Assembly (NCBI GenBank): GCA_030066855.1
Contig: JASJAU010000013.1
Span: 1-64,000 of the forward strand
Length of the DNA: 64,000 nt
Reading direction: 5' to 3'
Origin: Paracoccaceae bacterium
GTDB taxonomy: Bacteria > Pseudomonadota > Alphaproteobacteria > Rhodobacterales > Rhodobacteraceae
Under the pieces are notes generated by a model. It did not search any database and was not told the origin of the DNA. It saw only the letters and a list, made by a program, of their open reading frames with translations. Numbering within the stretch: position 1 is the stretch's first letter; every line of letters begins with the position of its first letter. Below are positions 8,617 to 18,538 of the stretch, piece after piece. A program made the translations under genes and the position numbers.

Positions 8617-9059
8617 ACTCGCTCATCGAGATAGCCGCGCTGGACCACGTCCATATCTATGTCGCTGATCCGGATGCCGCCGCTGACTGGTACGGCCGTA
8701 TCCTCGGCCTCCAGGTCCTGCCAAGCTCTAAACGCCTTCAGGGCGGCAAGTACATGGCCACGCCCCGCGGCCAGTACTGCGCGACGATCTTCCAGGGCAA
8801 GCCCCCTTCCGACGGCGACCACACAACAGCCTTCCGCGTGACGGGCCGCGTTTTCATGGAGTTCGGCGACGCGCTCCCCCACGAGGGCGTCATGGGGCGC
8901 GACGGCCAGCGACTTCGCTCAGAACACGCCGACGATCACGAGCTCGCGTTTTCCTATTACTTCCAGGACCCCGACGGGAACCATCTGGAGATTACAACCT
9001 ATGACCACGAGCCGGTCCGCCGCTGGTTCAAGAACAAGAAGCGGACCCACACTCTATGA
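8613..9059 (+). CDS. VOC-family (glyoxalase/dioxygenase-like) protein
   Basis: 148 aa from the ATG that overlaps the permease stop; the open frame extends further upstream but only inside the permease gene. It has two beta-alpha-beta-beta-beta modules. Likely metal ligands are the early HVH (His12/His14), a His in SDGDHTTAF, and the Glu in DPDGNHLEITTYD. VOC proteins include lyases, dioxygenases, epimerases and resistance proteins, so the reaction is undetermined. Its place inside a sugar-type ABC operon, coupled by ATGA overlaps on both sides, suggests it acts on the imported compound or a breakdown product. Confidence 0.85.
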   Translation: MNSLIEIAALDHVHIYVADPDAAADWYGRILGLQVLPSSKRLQGGKYMATPRGQYCATIFQGKPPSDGDHTTAFRVTGRVFMEFGDALPHEGVMGRDGQRLRSEHADDHELAFSYYFQDPDGNHLEITTYDHEPVRRWFKNKKRTHTL

Positions 9060-10540
9060 CCGACAGCTCCGTCTTCCCCGACCCGGTCTACCGCGACACC
9101 GTGCTCGCCCCCCTCTTCGAAGGGGTGAAGGCGCATTACGCCACTGGCATGGCGGCGATCAACAAGGCGCATCTGGTCATGCTTGCGGAAACCAGGATAC
9201 TCACCTCCGGTGACGCCTCCGCGATCGGAGGCGCGCTGAGAGACATCGACTCGGAGATCGACATCGACGCTCTTTCCTACACCGGGGAGCACGAAGACTA
9301 CTTCTTCCTTGTCGAAGCTGAGCTGCGCGATCGCCTTGGCGACCTTGGCGGCGCGCTCCACACGGCGCGGTCCCGGAACGACATGGATCACACGCTCTTC
9401 AAGCTGGTTCTCCGCCGGAAGACGGGAGTGATGATCGAGGAGCTGCAAGCCCTCGCCGAGGCGTTGATCGCTAAGGCAGACGCCGAGACTGAAACCCTCA
9501 TCGTCGCCTATACCCACGGCCAGCCAGCCCAACCAACCACCTTCGGCCACTACCTCGGAGCGATTATTGAAGTCGTCCTGCGCGACCTCGAGCGCCTCGA
9601 TGCGGCCGCGAACGAGTTAGAGCACTGCCCCATGGGCGCCGCGGCCATAACGACTTCGGGTTTTCCTATCGACCGCGAGCGTGTCGCCGAACTCCTCGGA
9701 TTCAAAGGCCCCCTTCTCAACGCCTACGGCTGCATTGCCTCGGTCGATTACGTAACCTCTCTCTATTCAGCCATGAAGCTCGTCTTCATCAATCTCGGCC
9801 GTTTCATCCAGGACCTGCAATTCTGGTCCGCATTCGAAGTCGGCCAGCTCTACGTTCCAAACAGCCTCGTGCAGATCAGCTCAATCATGCCGCAAAAGCG
9901 CAACCCGGTACCTATCGAGCACCTCCGTCACATGGCGAGCGTCACAGCAGGACGTTGCGACATGGTCATAGGCACGATGCACAACACGCCCTTTACGGAC
10001 ATGAACGACAGCGAAGGCGAAGTGCAGCAGGCGGGCTATGCGGCCTTTGAAAGCGGAAGTCGCGTCCTTCGGCTGCTTGCGACGCTGGTTTCCTCATGCC
10101 GGATCAACTCCGACCGCGTCGCGCGTACGACTGACGCCGCCTGCATTACAATCACCGAGCTTTCCGACACGCTCGTCCGGGACGAAAGCATGACCTTCCG
10201 GCAAGCTCACGAGGTTGCCGCATCCGTAGCGAAGACAGTCATCCGCGAGGAGCAACCGTTGGCCGAGGGCTACAGCGCTTTCGTCGGCGCTTTTCAAAAC
10301 GCCGTTGGACGCGAAACCGTTCTCGATGAGCCTGCATTCAGAAACGCCGTCGCCGCCGAGACCTTCGTCGCCCGTCGCGATCGGCCTGGCGGCCCCGCTC
10401 CGATTGCTTTGAAGAGAGCGCTCAACGGCTATTCCGCGACACTCGTGGATCTGCGAAAACGCCGAATTGAGCGGTCAAACCGACACGCCGACGCAGCTAG
10501 GAATCTCGAAACCGCTTTCGCGGACCTTTTGGAGAGTTGA
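9056..10540 (+). CDS. argininosuccinate lyase-like enzyme (aspartase/fumarase superfamily)
   Basis: 494 aa, with the three conserved regions of the argininosuccinate lyase branch: [10 protein letters not shown] (about 102-111), [12 protein letters not shown] (about 152-163, with the acid/base His154) and the flexible-loop signature [12 protein letters not shown] (273-284, catalytic Ser275/276). The machinery for fumarate-releasing C-N cleavage is therefore intact. It lies within a sugar-type ABC operon, not beside arginine genes; argG is about 53 kb away. It differs from housekeeping ArgH in several positions, for example THGQ where ArgH usually has THLQ. I infer a catabolic lyase acting on an N-succinyl-type conjugate, as in EDDS lyase, rather than arginine synthesis. 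A true ArgH role is not excluded. Confidence 0.8.
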   Translation: MTDSSVFPDPVYRDTVLAPLFEGVKAHYATGMAAINKAHLVMLAETRILTSGDASAIGGALRDIDSEIDIDALSYTGEHEDYFFLVEAELRDRLGDLGGALHTARSRNDMDHTLFKLVLRRKTGVMIEELQALAEALIAKADAETETLIVAYTHGQPAQPTTFGHYLGAIIEVVLRDLERLDAAANELEHCPMGAAAITTSGFPIDRERVAELLGFKGPLLNAYGCIASVDYVTSLYSAMKLVFINLGRFIQDLQFWSAFEVGQLYVPNSLVQISSIMPQKRNPVPIEHLRHMASVTAGRCDMVIGTMHNTPFTDMNDSEGEVQQAGYAAFESGSRVLRLLATLVSSCRINSDRVARTTDAACITITELSDTLVRDESMTFRQAHEVAASVAKTVIREEQPLAEGYSAFVGAFQNAVGRETVLDEPAFRNAVAAETFVARRDRPGGPAPIALKRALNGYSATLVDLRKRRIERSNRHADAARNLETAFADLLES

Positions 10541-10544
10541 GCCT

Positions 10545-11600
10545 TTGTCGAATCTGAACATCAACCAGCTCGTAAAGACCTATGGGCAGACAAAGGTGCT
10601 TCACAGCATCGACCTTGAGATCGAATCTGGTGAGTTCGTGGTTCTCGTCGGCCCGTCCGGTTGCGGAAAATCCACGACGCTCAGGCTCATCGCCGGACTT
10701 GAAGATGTCACCAGCGGCACGATCGAGATCAACGGCCGGGTTGTGAACAATCTGGAACCCAAAGATCGCGATATCGCCATGGTCTTCCAGAACTACGCGA
10801 TCTACCCGCACATGACGGTCCGAAAGAACATCGGATTCGGGCTCAGAAGCTCCAAGATGTCCCGCGCCGACAAGGACAAGCGCATCGACGAGATCGCCGG
10901 AATTCTTGGCATGACTGATCTTCTCTCGCGCAAGCCCAGCCAATTGTCCGGCGGCCAACGTCAGCGCGTCGCCATTGGACGCGCAATGGTCCGCGATCCG
11001 GCCGTCTTCCTCTTCGACGAGCCGTTGTCAAACTTGGACGCTCAGTTACGAACGCAGATGCGGCTGGAAATCAAGAAGCTGCACCAGCGCGTCGGCTCGA
11101 CAATCATATTCGTTACCCACGATCAGGTTGAGGCCATGACCATGGCGGACCGTATCGTCATCATGAAGGATGGCTACATCCAGCAAATCGGAACTCCGTC
11201 CGAGGTTTATCACTCCCCTGCGAATACGTTCGTCGCCAGATTTATCGGATCGCCCGCCATGAACATGATCCCCGGCGTAGTCACCGACGGATCTGTACGG
11301 CTCGACGGCGGCGCTACCGTGCCGCTAAACCTCCAGGTCGCGAACGAGCGCGAAGTGACGGTCGGAATTCGCCCTGAGGATCTGCATCCGGTCGACGGGC
11401 CAGCGCTGATAAGCGGTGCCGTCAGCGTACGAGAGCCGCTTGGCCATGAGACTCTGATTTACGTCGGCGGCCCCTATGGCGAGATCATCGCCAAGGCCGA
11501 TGGGAGAACGCCGCCCGAGGTTGGAAAAACCGTTAACCTGGGAGCCGCATCGGAGAACATCCACGTCTTTGACCCGGAAAGCGGCGTGGCCTTCCGGTAA
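10545..11600 (+). CDS. sugar ABC transporter ATP-binding protein (UgpC/MsmX type)
   Basis: 351 aa from a TTG start at 10545, preceded by GGAGAG about 8 bases upstream. The frame is open further upstream but overlaps the lyase gene heavily. It has Walker [12 protein letters not shown]-loop [11 protein letters not shown], signature [15 protein letters not shown], Walker [12 protein letters not shown] and the switch His in [12 protein letters not shown]-terminal TOBE-like domain (about 240-351) has [10 protein letters not shown]. It powers the importer whose other parts are encoded upstream. It comes last in the operon, after the two enzymes. Confidence 0.93.
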   Translation: MSNLNINQLVKTYGQTKVLHSIDLEIESGEFVVLVGPSGCGKSTTLRLIAGLEDVTSGTIEINGRVVNNLEPKDRDIAMVFQNYAIYPHMTVRKNIGFGLRSSKMSRADKDKRIDEIAGILGMTDLLSRKPSQLSGGQRQRVAIGRAMVRDPAVFLFDEPLSNLDAQLRTQMRLEIKKLHQRVGSTIIFVTHDQVEAMTMADRIVIMKDGYIQQIGTPSEVYHSPANTFVARFIGSPAMNMIPGVVTDGSVRLDGGATVPLNLQVANEREVTVGIRPEDLHPVDGPALISGAVSVREPLGHETLIYVGGPYGEIIAKADGRTPPEVGKTVNLGAASENIHVFDPESGVAFR

Positions 11601-11969
11601 AGTCGAGCACCGAACGGCACCCGGTCATTTTCGGGTCAGTGATCGCTGTCTTCCGGCGTCTAAGGAGAGATTCCGGCGTAGAAGGCGGCGGTCGTTCGAG
11701 CGGCGCCCCACATTCCGCACTCCGGAGAAGTCACCAAGAAATCCATCATTGATGAGCGGCAGCTTTGTCCGAAAAGTGGTTGCTCAGCCCGCACGCTGAG
11801 ACTTGGGGCACCTCTGAAACAGGAAGGAAATTCCTTTCGGTTTTTTGGTTTTGTAGGTGCGGGGTCGCAAAACCTGTGCCCGCTGATCGCAGATCGCGGG
11901 CTACTCATGAGACCGAGGTATGGCCAAATAAGCCAACTAGCTGATAATATGCCAGTTTTATGGAATTGG
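11601..11969. other. gene-free stretch between ABC operon and tRNA-Thr
   Basis: I see no supported gene here. There is a weak ACCCG/CGGGT hairpin just after the ATPase stop. A strong hairpin lies at 11878-11901 (GCCCGC-T-GATC / GATC-GCGGGC, loop GCA). The segment around 11680-11720, with TTCGAGCGG in a GC-rich context, shares words with 809-830 in the other empty stretch. This could mean a dispersed element. Confidence 0.5.
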
Positions 11970-12045
11970 TGGTGCCGCTGAAGGGACTCGAACCCCCGAC
12001 CCCATCATTACGAATGACGTGCTCTACCAGCTGAGCTACAGCGGC
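11970..12045 (-). tRNA. tRNA-Thr (anticodon CGT)
   Basis: A 76-nt cloverleaf on the minus strand. The acceptor stem GCCGCTG/CAGCGGC pairs perfectly. The anticodon stem is CGTCA/TGATG with loop TTCGTAA, giving CGT (reads ACG). The T-arm contains GGTTCGAGTCC. CCA is encoded in the DNA. The D-arm begins GCTCAGCTGG. It lies 44 bases downstream of the hemY-like gene on the same strand and may be co-transcribed with it. Confidence 0.97.
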
Positions 12046-12089
12046 CTACCGGAGCGCCTGTTAGCAATCTTTGCACGCGAAGCCCAGCA

Positions 12090-13661
12090 CTAACTTGCCT
12101 CTTTCTTCTCGGTTTTCGGGGCTTCGTCGGTGTTCTCCGCCTCGGCCACGTAGTCGGCGGGCGGCGTCTCGGGAAGCGGGACTTCGAAGGTGGCGTCGTC
12201 CTCAGTCGCCTCGGTAGGATCTGAAACGCTTTCTGCCGGCTCCAGAATCTCGGCTTCTTCGGCAGGGGCCTCCGATTGGTCCTCGATCTGCCCGACAATC
12301 AGCGGCAGCATCTCGGCGCCAGTCGGCATCTGCGCGCTGTCGGCTTTCGGGCGCCGCCAGGTCATGGTGTCGAAACCGCCGCAACTGTCGCAGACCGGCG
12401 CCCATTCCGAATGCGCCTTCTCGCAGCTGTCACAGACCCATTGCGGTCCGCGCGGCGCGGTCAGCGCGCGAGCGAGCCAGCCTTTGACGACCGCGTCGTC
12501 GGCGCCCGACCCGCGCTCGATCGCCGCCATGATGGTGAGGCTGCGCGCGGTCGGGTCGGTTTCGGCCAAATCGCCCAGCGCCTTTTTCGCCGCCGGGAAA
12601 TCCTCCGCCGCGATCTGAAGCTCGGCGTTCAGCATCCGGGTTTCGGGATGGTCCTTGTGGGCGTTCAGAAGCACGCCGAAACGCCGGACGCGCTCCGCTG
12701 GCGTCTCGTTCGGCTGGATGCGGGCAAAGGCGGCGGCGAGGTCCGGGTGCGGCTCGCCCTCCCAGGCTTTCCTGATGACGCGTGTCGCATACTTGGGCTT
12801 GTCCTGCGCCACGTAGCTGTCGGAGGCCATGACCGCGGCGGGGATCAGATCGGGCGATTTCCGGTTGGCCGCGATGGCGGCCTCGCGGGCCTCGATCGGC
12901 TTGTCGTCGTCCAGAATGTCCTTCGCCTCACCCAGCGCGAGCACGGCGTCGCGGCGCTTGTGCACGTCGCGGGGCAATTGCCCGTGTTTCAGCTTGGCGC
13001 CCAGCGTTCTTCGGGCCGAGGACCAGTCGTGCGAGTCGGCCTGAAGCTGCAGCAGAATGTTCTGCGTGTCCTCATGCTTTGGCTTCAACGCGAAGGCCTT
13101 CTCGGCGAGCTTCATCGCCTTGTCCGTATCGCCGTCTTCGATCTTCTGTTTCATCAACCCGCGCACGCCGACAAAGCGCGTCTTGTCGTCGGACAGGAGG
13201 CGCTTGTAGGCCTCCTCCGCCTTTCTGCGGTCTCCGGCCTGTTCGGCGGCCTGCGCGGTGAGAAGCGTGGTCAGGTCAGGCCGGTTGAGATACCGGTCGG
13301 CACGCGCCGCCTTGGCCATCGCAAGCTGCCCTTCGCCAGATGCAAGAGCCATCATGCCCTCGGCCAAGGCGTCGTAGCCTTTCCGCTCCCGGTTTCGGGC
13401 GAAATAACGCGTCATCGCCGTTTCATCCCCATTGAGAAAGCGGATGAAGGCCACGATCAGACTCGCGAGCCTGAGAAACACCCAGATGGCCGCTACGAGA
13501 AACAGGAGCGCGATCACGGACTCCAAAGCCCCGAGCGTGAACTCGGTATCCGCCACCGAAACCCGCACGCCGCCGTCGGTCTCCAGAAGGTAGCCCGCGC
13601 CCCAGGCGGCGGCGACGACAATTCCAAGGAAGACGGTGATTTTCAGAAGCAGCCAAATCAT
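12090..13661 (-). CDS. HemY-like TPR membrane protein
   Basis: 523 aa. Two N-terminal helices (about 1-25 and 40-70) precede a HemY_N region, then a long TPR-like helical array. Around residues 400-430 there is a small zinc ribbon with two CxxC pairs (WVCDSCEKAH and PVCDSCGGF), followed by an acidic Glu/Pro-rich tail. This is the alphaproteobacterial 'heme biosynthesis HemY N-terminal' protein, not the protoporphyrinogen oxidase of the same name. It sits directly after the mitofilin gene, the usual pairing in alphaproteobacteria, and probably works with it at the inner membrane. Confidence 0.85.
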   Translation of the reverse strand: MIWLLLKITVFLGIVVAAAWGAGYLLETDGGVRVSVADTEFTLGALESVIALLFLVAAIWVFLRLASLIVAFIRFLNGDETAMTRYFARNRERKGYDALAEGMMALASGEGQLAMAKAARADRYLNRPDLTTLLTAQAAEQAGDRRKAEEAYKRLLSDDKTRFVGVRGLMKQKIEDGDTDKAMKLAEKAFALKPKHEDTQNILLQLQADSHDWSSARRTLGAKLKHGQLPRDVHKRRDAVLALGEAKDILDDDKPIEAREAAIAANRKSPDLIPAAVMASDSYVAQDKPKYATRVIRKAWEGEPHPDLAAAFARIQPNETPAERVRRFGVLLNAHKDHPETRMLNAELQIAAEDFPAAKKALGDLAETDPTARSLTIMAAIERGSGADDAVVKGWLARALTAPRGPQWVCDSCEKAHSEWAPVCDSCGGFDTMTWRRPKADSAQMPTGAEMLPLIVGQIEDQSEAPAEEAEILEPAESVSDPTEATEDDATFEVPLPETPPADYVAEAENTDEAPKTEKKEAS

Positions 13662-13673
13662 CTCAAATCACCT

Positions 13674-15152
13674 TCAGTTCAGTTTCGCGGCCGCTGAGAC
13701 CGCCTTTTGCCTTGCCGACGCGCCGGCGATCCAGCCGTTCATGGCCGCTGAAGCGTCCTCGGACAGCGACGCCGTTTCGGAAAGGGCGGTTTCGAGATCG
13801 CCGCCGGTCAGCGCGGCTTCGGCGCGCGAAAGGATCGCATCGACGCTGTCTCCCTCCTGCGGGGAGAGAGAGCGCGCATTGGTTTGCCGCCGCAGGAACG
13901 CTGTCAGCCGGTCGGTGGCCGACGCATCTGTCGGCACAGTTTGCGTCGCCTGAAGCGCGGCGCGGGCGGCGTCAGGGAATTCCTCGCGCAACTCGGCCAT
14001 GGTGGGCACGCCGGTTTCCGCATGCGAACTCAAGCCCTCCGGCGCGTCAGCAATGCGCGACAATGGATCGGAAAACGCCGCGCCGCTTTCCAGCGCCGCG
14101 TTCAGCTCGGAAATCGCGGCCTGCCGAGAAGCGGTCGCGGCCGCATCCGCCGCCGCCTGTTCGATCTCGCTCGCGCGATTTTGCGCGTCCTCGATTTTCA
14201 GGCGCGCCTCTTCGGTCACGGTATCCAGTTCGGAGCGGAACGCCTCCAATTGCGCTTCCATGGCGGCGGAGCCGTCCGGTTCTTCTACCACGGGCCGCGC
14301 TTCCAGAGCTTCGATCCGCGCCAGCGAGTCGGTCATCGCGGTGTCAACCTGGTCCAGCCGGGCGCCAAGATCGGCGGCGGCGCTTTCCATGCTGCCCGTC
14401 AAAGCCTGCAATCCGGCAATCGCTTCGGTCACCGGCGAAAGATCGACCGCGACCGCCTCGCCTCCGGATGCTGCCGGAGCCATTTCGAGCGCCTCGACCG
14501 CTTGCGACAACCGCTCCACCTCGGCGCCGATCGCGGGGTCTGAGCGCATCGCTTCCACCGCTTCGGACAGCCGCGCGACCTCGGCTTCCAGCGCTTCGAC
14601 GTCGCCGCCCGCCTGCTGGCTCGGCCATCCCTCGGGCACGGCGAAGGTAGCGACCGCAAAACCGATCGCGCCAGCCAGAAGGCCGCCGAAGACCAGCCCG
14701 AACGCGCTGGGGCCCTGGGCGGGTTGTGGCGGCGGTGGTGGCGGGGGCGCCGGCTGTTCAATTTCGGGAGGCTCTGTCGCATCCTCTGCTTCGGACTCAA
14801 CCTCTTCGGCGTCGAGGATCTCCGCGTCCTCGATATCAGCGTCTTCCGAAGCGTCAGCACTCTCCTCGGTCTCAAACGCGTCCAGTTCGTCGGCGCGATC
14901 CGCCAAACCAGCATCTTCGACCTGTTGCTCTTCGCTATCCGGGTTCTCAACTTCTGAGGCTTCGTCCGTGTCCGCCTCGGACGCATCCAGCGCGATCTCG
15001 CCGTCAGATTCATCTGGCGCTTCGATTGTCAGCTCCGATTCGGAGTGTGATTCCTCGGCTTCGGTGTCTGTTCGGCTGTCTTCGGTTTCGTGGGAATCGC
15101 CAGTATCTTCCTTGTTTTCAACATCTTCGGAAGACTTTTCTTGGTCGGCCAA
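13674..15152 (-). CDS. mitofilin/Mic60-like inner membrane protein
   Basis: 492 aa. A very acidic N-terminal region (about 1-125, rich in Glu, Asp and Ser) is followed by a proline run, one membrane helix (about 145-172, with GLVFGGLLAGAIGF), a long alanine-rich coiled coil (about 175-400) and a conserved helical end. This is the domain order of alphaproteobacterial Mic60, the relative of the mitochondrial cristae protein that shapes intracytoplasmic membranes. It lies between hemD and the hemY-like gene on the same strand, which fits the family's usual location. Confidence 0.85.
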   Translation of the reverse strand: MADQEKSSEDVENKEDTGDSHETEDSRTDTEAEESHSESELTIEAPDESDGEIALDASEADTDEASEVENPDSEEQQVEDAGLADRADELDAFETEESADASEDADIEDAEILDAEEVESEAEDATEPPEIEQPAPPPPPPPQPAQGPSAFGLVFGGLLAGAIGFAVATFAVPEGWPSQQAGGDVEALEAEVARLSEAVEAMRSDPAIGAEVERLSQAVEALEMAPAASGGEAVAVDLSPVTEAIAGLQALTGSMESAAADLGARLDQVDTAMTDSLARIEALEARPVVEEPDGSAAMEAQLEAFRSELDTVTEEARLKIEDAQNRASEIEQAAADAAATASRQAAISELNAALESGAAFSDPLSRIADAPEGLSSHAETGVPTMAELREEFPDAARAALQATQTVPTDASATDRLTAFLRRQTNARSLSPQEGDSVDAILSRAEAALTGGDLETALSETASLSEDASAAMNGWIAGASARQKAVSAAAKLN

Positions 15153-15245
15153 TGTATCTCACCCGTTCTTGGATTTGGTGGGGTCTAAAACCCGGGCAAC
15201 TTCCGAGACTCTAGTTCGCGTAACCCCTCCCAACAAGGCGCGGGC

Positions 15246-15935
15246 CTAGAAACAGTCCAGTACGGCCTCGCGCATCGCCGCATTTGTGGGCGTTTCCGCG
15301 ATAACGATGTCGCCCGGACCGTCCCAGGCCTCTGCTACAGCGGCGCTCATTGCTACGACGAGCGGCGGGCGAGCGAACCGGGCCTCGCTTGACAGAAGCG
15401 CCGCGCTCCTGGGAGAGAACACGGGAACCGCAACCGGAATGCCTGACTCCAGAAGCGCTTTCGCGTCCTCGCTCAGCGGCTGCTCGACCTGATCGTAGAT
15501 CACCGCTTCCTCGCAAGGCGTTCCGCGCGCCGTCAGCTCTGCCGCGATCTCGCCCCGCGTGTGCGCCCCGCGAAGATGCAGGCATGGCGCCGCGACCTGA
15601 TCGACGTTTTCTACGAGCTCCTCGGCGTTCATGCCGAGAGACAAGGCCTCCGCGCCAGCCTCGCGGGCGAGCTCGGCAGTACGCGCGCCGACGGTAAAGA
15701 CCGTCCGGCCGTTCAGAGCGTCCTCTCGCGCCAGTCGCGAGACCGCATTCTGAGATGTGATTACGAGCGCCGCATAGGCCTCCAGATCAGGGATCTCCCC
15801 AACGTCGACAATTCTCTGGATGGGAGAGATCACCGCATCAATCGACCGGCCCGCCGCCGCCTCGCAGAAGGCGAGAAAGGCACGTGACTGCCCCTCCGGT
15901 CGTGTCAGAAGCAGGGTCGCCCGATGCTGTGCCAT
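15246..15935 (-). CDS. hemD: uroporphyrinogen-III synthase
   Basis: 229 aa, typical for HemD. It cyclises hydroxymethylbilane to uroporphyrinogen III in tetrapyrrole synthesis. The N-terminus [10 protein letters not shown] is the usual HemD opening; VITSQNAV and [13 protein letters not shown] follow, consistent with the two-domain fold. Sequence conservation is low in this family, so the call also rests on context, being first in the hemD-mitofilin-hemY set. It diverges from tsaD. Confidence 0.88.
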   Translation of the reverse strand: MAQHRATLLLTRPEGQSRAFLAFCEAAAGRSIDAVISPIQRIVDVGEIPDLEAYAALVITSQNAVSRLAREDALNGRTVFTVGARTAELAREAGAEALSLGMNAEELVENVDQVAAPCLHLRGAHTRGEIAAELTARGTPCEEAVIYDQVEQPLSEDAKALLESGIPVAVPVFSPRSAALLSSEARFARPPLVVAMSAAVAEAWDGPGDIVIAETPTNAAMREAVLDCF

Positions 15936-16005
15936 GAAGGCCGCCTTGCTTGTCTGCCTATCCTTCAGGTGTTACCTGCCGAAAAAACCCGCGCATGACA
16001 ACGCA

Positions 16006-17091
16006 ATGACGGAAAGCCTCACGGTCCTTGGCCTGGAATCGAGCTGCGACGACACGGCGGCGGCGGTCGTTCGATCCGACAGGGCGATTCTGTCCGCGTA
16101 CGTGGCCGACCAGACTGGACTGCACGCGGCCTTCGGAGGCGTGGTCCCCGAAATCGCCGCGCGGGCCCATGCAGAGAAACTGGACCTCGCCGTCGAACGG
16201 GCGCTCGGAGACGCGGGCGTTACGCTCACGGACATCGACGCCATCGCTGTCACTTCTGGTCCGGGATTGATCGGCGGAGTGCTGTCAGGCGTCATGATGG
16301 CGCGCGGTCTCTCAGCCGGGTCCGGCCTGCCGTTGGTCGGCGTCAATCATCTGGCCGGTCACGCCCTGACGCCGCGGCTCACCGACAACCTGGACTTCCC
16401 CTATCTCGTCCTGCTCGTCTCGGGCGGGCACTGTCAGTTCATCGTCGTCGAAGGGCCCGACACATTCCGCCGCTTGGGAGGCACGATTGACGACGCCCCC
16501 GGCGAGGCGTTCGACAAGTCAGCGCGGCTCCTGGGCCTGCCGCAGCCGGGCGGTCCTACGATTGAGACCGAAGCGATGAGGGGCGATGAGGGCCGTTTTC
16601 CCCTGCCCCGCCCGCTTATCGACCGGCCCGGATGCGACCTTTCGTTCTCTGGGCTGAAGACCGCCTTGCTCCGGGAACGTGACAAGCTCGTCGCAGAGAA
16701 AGGCGGAATAACCAAAGAGGATCGAGCGGACCTCGCCGCATCCTTTCAGGCCGCTGTCAGAGTCGTGCTGCAGGAAAAATCCCGCCGGGCGTTGGCGCTA
16801 TACCTTTCCGTAGAGCCCGCAAACCCCGCCTTCGCTGTGGCCGGCGGCGTCGCGGCCAACACCACGATCCGGGAAGCGCTGAAAGGCGTCGCCGACGAGG
16901 CGGGCGCCGGTTTCGCCGCGCCGCCCATCGCGCTTTGCACCGACAATGCTGCAATGATCGCCTGGGCCGCAATCGAGCTGATCCAGATCGGTCACCCGGG
17001 GCAGACCCCATTGGTCGCCCGCCCCCGCTGGCCGCTGGACCAAGCCGCCGCGCCGCTCCTCGGCTCCGGCAAAAAAGGCGCGAAGGCATGA
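16006..17091 (+). CDS. tsaD: tRNA N6-threonylcarbamoyladenosine transferase TsaD
   Basis: 361 aa from the ATG at 16006 ([20 protein letters not shown]). It transfers the threonylcarbamoyl group to A37 of tRNAs that read ANN codons. The metal site is in [13 protein letters not shown] (two His), and the ASKHA-fold motifs [11 protein letters not shown] and [12 protein letters not shown] are present. The frame is open upstream to 15820 but overlaps the divergent hemD gene. Its stop overlaps the start of gpsA (ATGA). The partner TsaE is encoded about 10 kb further on. Confidence 0.96.
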   Translation: MTESLTVLGLESSCDDTAAAVVRSDRAILSAYVADQTGLHAAFGGVVPEIAARAHAEKLDLAVERALGDAGVTLTDIDAIAVTSGPGLIGGVLSGVMMARGLSAGSGLPLVGVNHLAGHALTPRLTDNLDFPYLVLLVSGGHCQFIVVEGPDTFRRLGGTIDDAPGEAFDKSARLLGLPQPGGPTIETEAMRGDEGRFPLPRPLIDRPGCDLSFSGLKTALLRERDKLVAEKGGITKEDRADLAASFQAAVRVVLQEKSRRALALYLSVEPANPAFAVAGGVAANTTIREALKGVADEAGAGFAAPPIALCTDNAAMIAWAAIELIQIGHPGQTPLVARPRWPLDQAAAPLLGSGKKGAKA

Positions 17092-18050
17092 CCTCGATCA
17101 CAATCTTCGGCGGCGGCGCGTTCGGTCTTTCCCTCGCGATGGCCCTGTCAAGAGACGGCGCGCCTGTGACCCTTTGGGCGCGCGATCAGGACGACGCCAA
17201 GGCTATGCAGTCCGAGCGCCGTTCGGGGAAGCGCCTCCCCGGACATGACCTTCCCGACCGCCTGACCGTCACCAGCGATCTCGCTGGCGCTTCGGCGGAT
17301 GTCTCGCTCCTCGCCATCCCGATGCAGTCGTTGCATGGGTTTCTCGAGGTCAATGGTCAAAACCTCGGCCCAGCGCTCGTCGCCTGCTGCAAGGGGGTGG
17401 ATCTGAAGACCGATCTGGGCCCCGTCGCGACGATCACTTCGGCCTGGCCTGATCGAGTCGCCGCGCTTCTCACCGGTCCCAGTTTCGCCGCGGACATCGC
17501 CATCGGCCTGCCGACGGCTCTTACACTTGCGACGGAAAGCGAAGCTGATGGAGAGGCGCTCCAATCGGCGCTCGGGCGCCCGCTTCTCAGGCTCTATCGC
17601 ACGACCGACGTCGTCGGCGCCGAGATTGGCGGGGCTTTGAAGAACGTGGTCGCGCTCGCCGCCGGCATGGCGATCGGCGCAGGTCTGGGCGACAGCGCGC
17701 GGGCCTCGGTGATCGCCCGCGGCTTTGCCGAGATCACCCGCTACGCCGCCGCGAAGGGCGCGCGCCTGGAAACGCTGATGGGGCTTTCGGGATTGGGCGA
17801 CATGGTGCTGACCTGCACGTCTGAGAAGTCCCGGAATTTCGCCGCGGGCCTTGCCCTCGGGTCCGGCGGCGATATCGACCGCACCGCGACCATTGAGGGG
17901 ATCGCGACCGCCAGCGCCGTGGCCGCCGAGACGACGCGGTCAGGGATAGACATGCCGCTGACCCACGCCGTCGCTCTCGTGGCGGAAGGACGCATGGATA
18001 TCCGTGCGGCTATCGAAGCGCTTCTCTCACGCCCTGCCGGGAAGGAATGA
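17088..18050 (+). CDS. gpsA: glycerol-3-phosphate dehydrogenase [NAD(P)+]
   Basis: 320 aa from the ATG that overlaps the tsaD stop. It reduces dihydroxyacetone phosphate to sn-glycerol-3-phosphate for phospholipids. It starts with the dinucleotide-binding motif [14 protein letters not shown], then VACCKGVDL, the catalytic block [19 protein letters not shown] and the C-terminal [13 protein letters not shown]. The order tsaD-gpsA-EVE is common in Rhodobacterales. The stop overlaps the next start. Confidence 0.96.
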   Translation: MTSITIFGGGAFGLSLAMALSRDGAPVTLWARDQDDAKAMQSERRSGKRLPGHDLPDRLTVTSDLAGASADVSLLAIPMQSLHGFLEVNGQNLGPALVACCKGVDLKTDLGPVATITSAWPDRVAALLTGPSFAADIAIGLPTALTLATESEADGEALQSALGRPLLRLYRTTDVVGAEIGGALKNVVALAAGMAIGAGLGDSARASVIARGFAEITRYAAAKGARLETLMGLSGLGDMVLTCTSEKSRNFAAGLALGSGGDIDRTATIEGIATASAVAAETTRSGIDMPLTHAVALVAEGRMDIRAAIEALLSRPAGKE

Positions 18051-18472
18051 TCATGCGATACTGGCTCTTCAAATCCGAACCCTCCACTTGGAGTTGGAAC
18101 CAACAGGTCGCCAAAGGCGACGCCGGCGAGGAATGGGACGGGGTTCGAAACTACCAGGCGCGAAACCAGATGCGCGAGATGAAGCTGGGCGATCTCGGCT
18201 TCTTCTACCACTCGCAATCCGAGAAAGCTGTGGTCGGCATTGTCGAGGTTATCGCCGAAGCGCACCCCGACAGCACCACAGAAGACGAACGGTGGGAGTG
18301 CGTGGACATCAAGGCGGTTCGCTCCGTTTCGACCCCTGTCACGCTGGCTCAGATCAAGAGCGATCCGCGCTTGTCAGACATGGTTCTCGTCAAGAACACC
18401 CGCCTATCGGTCCAGCCGGTTACCAGCGAGGAGTGGAAGATCGTTTGCGAGCTGGGCGGCGTGACCGGATAG
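18047..18472 (+). CDS. EVE-domain protein
   Basis: 141 aa (139 if the second Met at 18053 is used). It is a single EVE domain, a PUA-like fold that can bind modified bases in nucleic acids. Typical blocks are YWLFKSEPSTWSW, WDGVRNYQARNQMREM and GDLGFFYHS. Its start overlaps the gpsA stop by an ATGA. Biological role is not known for this stand-alone type. Confidence 0.9.
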   Translation: MIMRYWLFKSEPSTWSWNQQVAKGDAGEEWDGVRNYQARNQMREMKLGDLGFFYHSQSEKAVVGIVEVIAEAHPDSTTEDERWECVDIKAVRSVSTPVTLAQIKSDPRLSDMVLVKNTRLSVQPVTSEEWKIVCELGGVTG

Positions 18473-18538
18473 CTTCCGGATTGATTTCGCGAGCGATCCC
18501 GCAATACTGCCATCTAGGACCGCGGGGGAGTTTCAAAC

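Noticed and set aside
11970-12045. tRNA-Thr as integration site of a mobile element
   Set aside because: No integrase gene or repeat of the tRNA 3' end is found nearby.
13999-15249. 416-codon open frame on the plus strand, rich in Ser and Ala
   Set aside because: It is the complement of the acidic and alanine-rich mitofilin gene; the repetitive composition comes from that gene.
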